From NCBI RefSeq assembly GCF_932294415.1, contig NC_065538.1, positions 23,895,957 to 23,959,956 on the forward strand: a stretch of 64,000 bases of DNA. The letters are read 5' to 3'. How positions within the stretch are numbered: the stretch's first letter is position 1; each line of letters begins with the position of its first letter. The notes below the pieces were generated by a model. That model saw only the letters and a list, made by a program, of their open reading frames with translations, was not told the origin of the DNA and did not search any database. The translations under genes were made by a program, and so were the position numbers. This DNA is from Quercus robur (Eukaryota; Streptophyta; Magnoliopsida; Fagales; Fagaceae). This document shows, piece by piece, positions 60,501-64,000 of the stretch.

Positions 60501-62006
60501 AGTACATAAGATAAAACGTATAAGTCCTGAACAAAGCCCAGGTTTTGCAAAGTCCTCGGACTCAGGCTTCTTGGGAAATCAACTGCCCTAATGAAGGAAT
60601 TTTTCGGCTTAAATTCTGGAAAGGGTTAAGTCTCACGTATCATGAAAGTGGCAGGACAACCTAATGATCGTCAACCTAAAGAGGCCATTCATCCGGTGGG
60701 TAACACGTCCTCGGATAGCTACTTCTTACATCTTATCGAAGCATTTCATACCCATCACGGCTAATTTTAAGATAAGTCTCATTCCTCACTGGTCGGATTG
60801 TTATGTTGAATAATAATTTTGCTAAAGTCATCGTGGCATCTTTTTATCAACGATTACTTTGGTCTTATTTATTATTGATTGAAATGCTATACTATTATGC
60901 CGAGCAGCGCTTTCACATTTGTTAAAAATATATAAACAATACATACGAAATAGAGTAACAGTAACTTTTATTAATATGAAAAATTGTTACAACGTACAAG
61001 GAGGGGCTAAAACAAGCCTATACAAAAAATGAACTGCTAGAACAGTAACAACATCCGTAACATAAATAAGTAAACCATCAGGTGTCTTCTGAGTTCGCCT
61101 TCAAAGTCTTTCTGAACTCTATGCCTCAGTACTGCTCATATCAGGAGAAGATCCTTATACAAAAATAATGAAGAAGAAGGAAGACGAATTGGAAGACATG
61201 GAAGCACTTCAGCAAGCTCTTGTCACTGAAGAATGCAAGGGAAAAAGAAGATGGAGGACATGAGCGGGAAGGAGGAGAAGAAGAGGGAAGCAATGAAAAG
61301 AAAGTAAAAGGAGCAAAAGAGGGAGAAGGGGAGCCTTATTAGGTATGCTCATGAGAGAGCAGATGGAGATGACAAGGGAGGTTTTCGACTCAGGCACCCC
61401 AGGAATGGGGTGCAACGAGTCCCTGCTTCGGATTTTGGCTAAAAGAATGGGGAGGCAAATCTTAAGCCTCCACCACCCTTGCCCCGACCGAGCCATCTCG
61501 AGTTTTGTTGGGACATGGCGTTTCTGGGAAAGGAAGGGTTTGTTCATGGTGGATTGCTATGAGATAAGTGTTGTTGAGTAAGGAGTAACCGGATGGAGGA
61601 GGTGGATTCTGGGAAGAACGTGAGGGATTCGGATATGAAAGGGTCACCCTCTGTCTTCTCTCTTTATATAGGGGACGAAGAAGAGGGTATGTGACACATT
61701 CAAATCCCCAGGGAAATCCAGAGTATGACGCGCCGTTTCGTTCTCCCACACCATCAGTAACCGTTGCGTCTGGAAGATCTCGTAAATGGTAAGAGATTAA
61801 AGGCACGTTGCAGATAACCACGCGGCATAACGGCAACGAACGTAAATCCAGGAAAAACGGCTCGTAGACCGGCGCATTCCTCGTGGAGGTGAAGAGTCAC
61901 CAACGTTGATCAAGGGCCGAATTAAATGAGCCGCAGTTAAGGCTCGGTATTACCAAAACCCACCTTTCCAACCAAGACGTTGGACAGCAGGGTTTTGAGG
62001 GGCTAT

Positions 62007-62763
62007 TGTGGGGCCCAATGGTCTATGGGCCCGGCTCGCTCGCTTATAGGAAGTCCACAGGTCACCAAACTAAAGGAGGCCAGGGCCCAAGCCCAAAATT
62101 AGTGAGCCCAATGTGGTTCAAAGATACGTCCGAGGACCTCTCAGTCCTCGGAAAGCCCAGAAACCCATTGACGAGAATGGGATAAAGGCAAACTTGAGAG
62201 ATCAGAAAATATCTCACGGAAATAGTCCTTAATACCCTTCATTGACATGACACCGCCCCAAACAGAGCCGGATTTTTAGGCTTTATGGACCATCTCCCCC
62301 AATTCAGGGATTAGACTGATGGGACAGATATCTGCCCTGGAAAGATCGACCCTACACGTGGACGAAGGACGACGAACGTAGGCTAGTATAAAAGGGAATG
62401 TTATGTGACCAAAAAAAGGGGAATCCCATCTAGCTTCTGGAGAAAGACTTGATGAAAGAGAATGTCTGGATAATACACGCCGGACTCCACATAAAGACCC
62501 TCCGACGGGTAACTGGGGACAGCACCCTCGCTCCTCGGACATGGTCCGAGGAGCCGAACCCTCCTAGATACAAGATTGATGGGCCAGGATATCCAGCCCA
62601 AAGCTCTATCTCATATCGGTTCACCTATAGTCCGGCCCGAGATGTCGCCCTGTGATCCAACGCTGGCCTTTCAAGCCCACTCTCTACAAATATTATTGTG
62701 AGGGACCTTCCGTGTGCAAGCCCAACATCGTTGCTGGGCTGTTAAAGATTTTGTGTCCCTACA
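62007..62763 (+). repeat. 3' LTR of the non-autonomous element
   Basis: 757 bp, more than 99% identical to 56246-57002. It has a perfect 9-bp-arm hairpin at 62532-62552. Confidence 0.93.
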
Positions 62764-62768
62764 GTTTC

Positions 62769-64000
62769 ATTCTCATTCATTCTAATATCTACGAATTTAG
62801 AAGTGAATGTTTGAAACTTAAAGAGTTTTTAACAACTTTAGTTCCCTCATAAGTAGTTTAAAGGATAACCCAAGCCCTTATAAAAAATTTCAAACACAGA
62901 GATTCTCCTAAATTCTTCTTGAGGGATTACCATAAAGATAAAATTAAATCCTTTACCATTGTAGTTACAATCTAAGAGTTGCTACTTGGACCATTGTTCT
63001 ACGTACAGGACTTTTAGGTCCAACCCTATTCAACTGATGACCATACTTTCTCATTTAGATTTAAGGAATGCTCTCATACTAGGGTGGTATTTGGCCATTT
63101 TTAGAAATTTGTAGCAAAAAAGCATTGTTTTGGAACTTATTAGGGAAATACCACTTTTATGGTACTCGAGTTTGGCAAACTCGAGTACCATTTGGAACTC
63201 GAGTTTAAGACACTCAAGTTCCTAGAAGTTTTGCCCGATTAAAAAAAATAATGTGGTACTCGAGCTTGGTATACTTGAGTACCATGCAACACAATACTCG
63301 AGTATACTAGGCTCGAGTACCTTTTATAAATAAAATGCTGTTTATTTTATTTCTATGGTACTTGAGTTCACCATGCTTGATTACCTTGTAACTTTTTTTT
63401 TTTTGGGGGATTATCGACAAATAAAAATAAACATAAAATGCTGTTTATTTTATTTCTACAGCACTCGAGCTCAATAAGCTCGAGTACCTTGTAACTTTTT
63501 TTTTTGGATTATCGACAAATAAACATAAACATAAAAATAAGTAGCTTTTATTTATTTATTTAAATAGAAGCATTGTAAAATATAGAGATTTTAATTTCAA
63601 AATATGAATTTAATTTCTAAAATAAGTAAAACTGTTCACTGTTTTCTCATAAAAATTGTTCACTGTTTTCTGCATAAATTATTTTTAGCATTTTGCATAA
63701 AATTATTTTCTGTTCAGCATTATTTCAAAAATTTTTCCCTCTCTTTTTTGCACAAATAATTTTCTGTTCACTATTTAAAAAATTGTTCACTGTTTTCTCA
63801 TAAAACACCTAGTGAAATTGTGTTTTCTAAATTTAAACGCCAAATCTGAATGCTTTTTCATGTTTGAATTTCACAATAATCGAATCTATTTTTCTATATT
63901 GATAAAATCTGTTTCTACATTAATAAAATTTGCTCTCTGCACATCATGTTTACTGTATATTCGAATCTACTTACTGCATTCATAAAATCTATTTTTTGCA
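62769..64000. repeat. AT-rich DNA with CTCGAG-centred palindromes and a tandem duplication
   Basis: From about 63160 to 63490 a series of (G)GTACTCGAG / CTCGAGTACC motifs stand in opposite orientations, forming short hairpins. A unit of about 105 bp with AAAATGCTGTTTATTTTATTT and GATTATCGACAAATAAA is duplicated in tandem at about 63330-63530. Further on, TTGTTCACTGTTTTCT recurs at 63633, 63656 and 63784. No gene is visible to the end of the window. Confidence 0.6.

Larger units (their letters stand above)
56246..62763 (+). mobile_element. Non-autonomous Gypsy-like LTR element (LARD type), structurally whole, no gag/pol
   Basis: A 6,518-bp element with two 757-bp LTRs (TGTGGGGCCC to GTCCCTACA) and a perfect 5-bp duplication GTTTC (56241-56245 and 62764-62768). 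After the first LTR comes a primer-binding-site-like TGGCGCCGTCTGTGGGG (57005-57021), as in plant Gypsy elements. A polypurine tract (TTTTGAGGGGCTA) precedes the second LTR. The 5-kb interior encodes no recognisable retroelement protein; it holds tandem arrays at 57264-58909 and 60145-60500. The TATA box (AGTATAAAAGGG, near 56626) sets plus orientation. The LTRs differ at about 3 of 757 sites by eye, so the insertion is very recent: a few hundred thousand years at the usual grass rate, somewhat more at tree rates. It must have moved with proteins from an autonomous relative. Confidence 0.9.

Noticed and set aside
1-64000. tRNA, rRNA or other structured RNA genes
   Set aside because: I saw no cloverleaf consensus boxes or rRNA sequence by eye. 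A covariance-model scan was not possible.

Overview
The window looks like nuclear DNA of a dicot plant, probably a woody rosid. It is AT-rich, its genes have many GT-AG introns, and it holds a DYW-type pentatricopeptide gene, plant-type Copia and Gypsy-like LTR elements, L1-type LINE relics and many MITE-like elements. A Fagales-like tree is my guess for the lineage, with low confidence.

Layout. 1-13.3 kb (+): the last 20 exons of NAA15, the ribosome-anchoring subunit of the NatA N-terminal acetyltransferase, with LINE fragments in its introns. 13.3-16.6 kb: a decayed LINE between two convergent genes. 16.6-21.3 kb (-): a four-exon gene for a membrane RING-H2 ubiquitin ligase, with a target-site-flanked LINE in its largest intron. 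22.4-31.8 kb: no gene, only AT-rich DNA with MITEs, inverted-repeat elements, local tandem duplications, microsatellites, a hAT-like element and an LTR relic. 31.9-35.7 kb (-): the 3' half of a FATB acyl-ACP thioesterase gene, broken. 37.0-44.1 kb (-): a structurally complete but coding-broken Copia element with a solo LTR of another family nested in it. 45.1-46.1 kb: a TIR element. 48.9-50.1 kb (+): the 3' part of GEX1, a broken copy. 50.4-50.7 kb: a Mutator-like MITE with a 9-bp target duplication. 51.6-53.5 kb (-): a single-exon PPR-DYW gene. 53.95-55.7 kb (-): a two-exon GFO/IDH/MocA-type oxidoreductase gene. 56.2-62.8 kb: a very young LTR element with no gag or pol, carrying a 20-unit tandem array open on both strands. 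62.8-64 kb: AT-rich DNA with CTCGAG-centred hairpins.

Four host genes look intact within the window: NAA15 (5' end outside), the RING ligase, the PPR-DYW gene (possibly without its transit peptide) and the oxidoreductase. Two more host genes survive only as 3' fragments. Nothing suggests that the genes form one pathway; they are ordinary single plant genes separated by repeats.

The most unusual object is the LTR element at 56.2-62.8 kb. Its LTRs are nearly identical and it has a perfect 5-bp target duplication. Its tandem array mixes 81- and 84-bp units in a partly three-unit higher-order pattern. A TCCTCGGAC motif recurs in the array and forms hairpins in the LTRs. All calls come from reading the sequence by eye; no database search was run.
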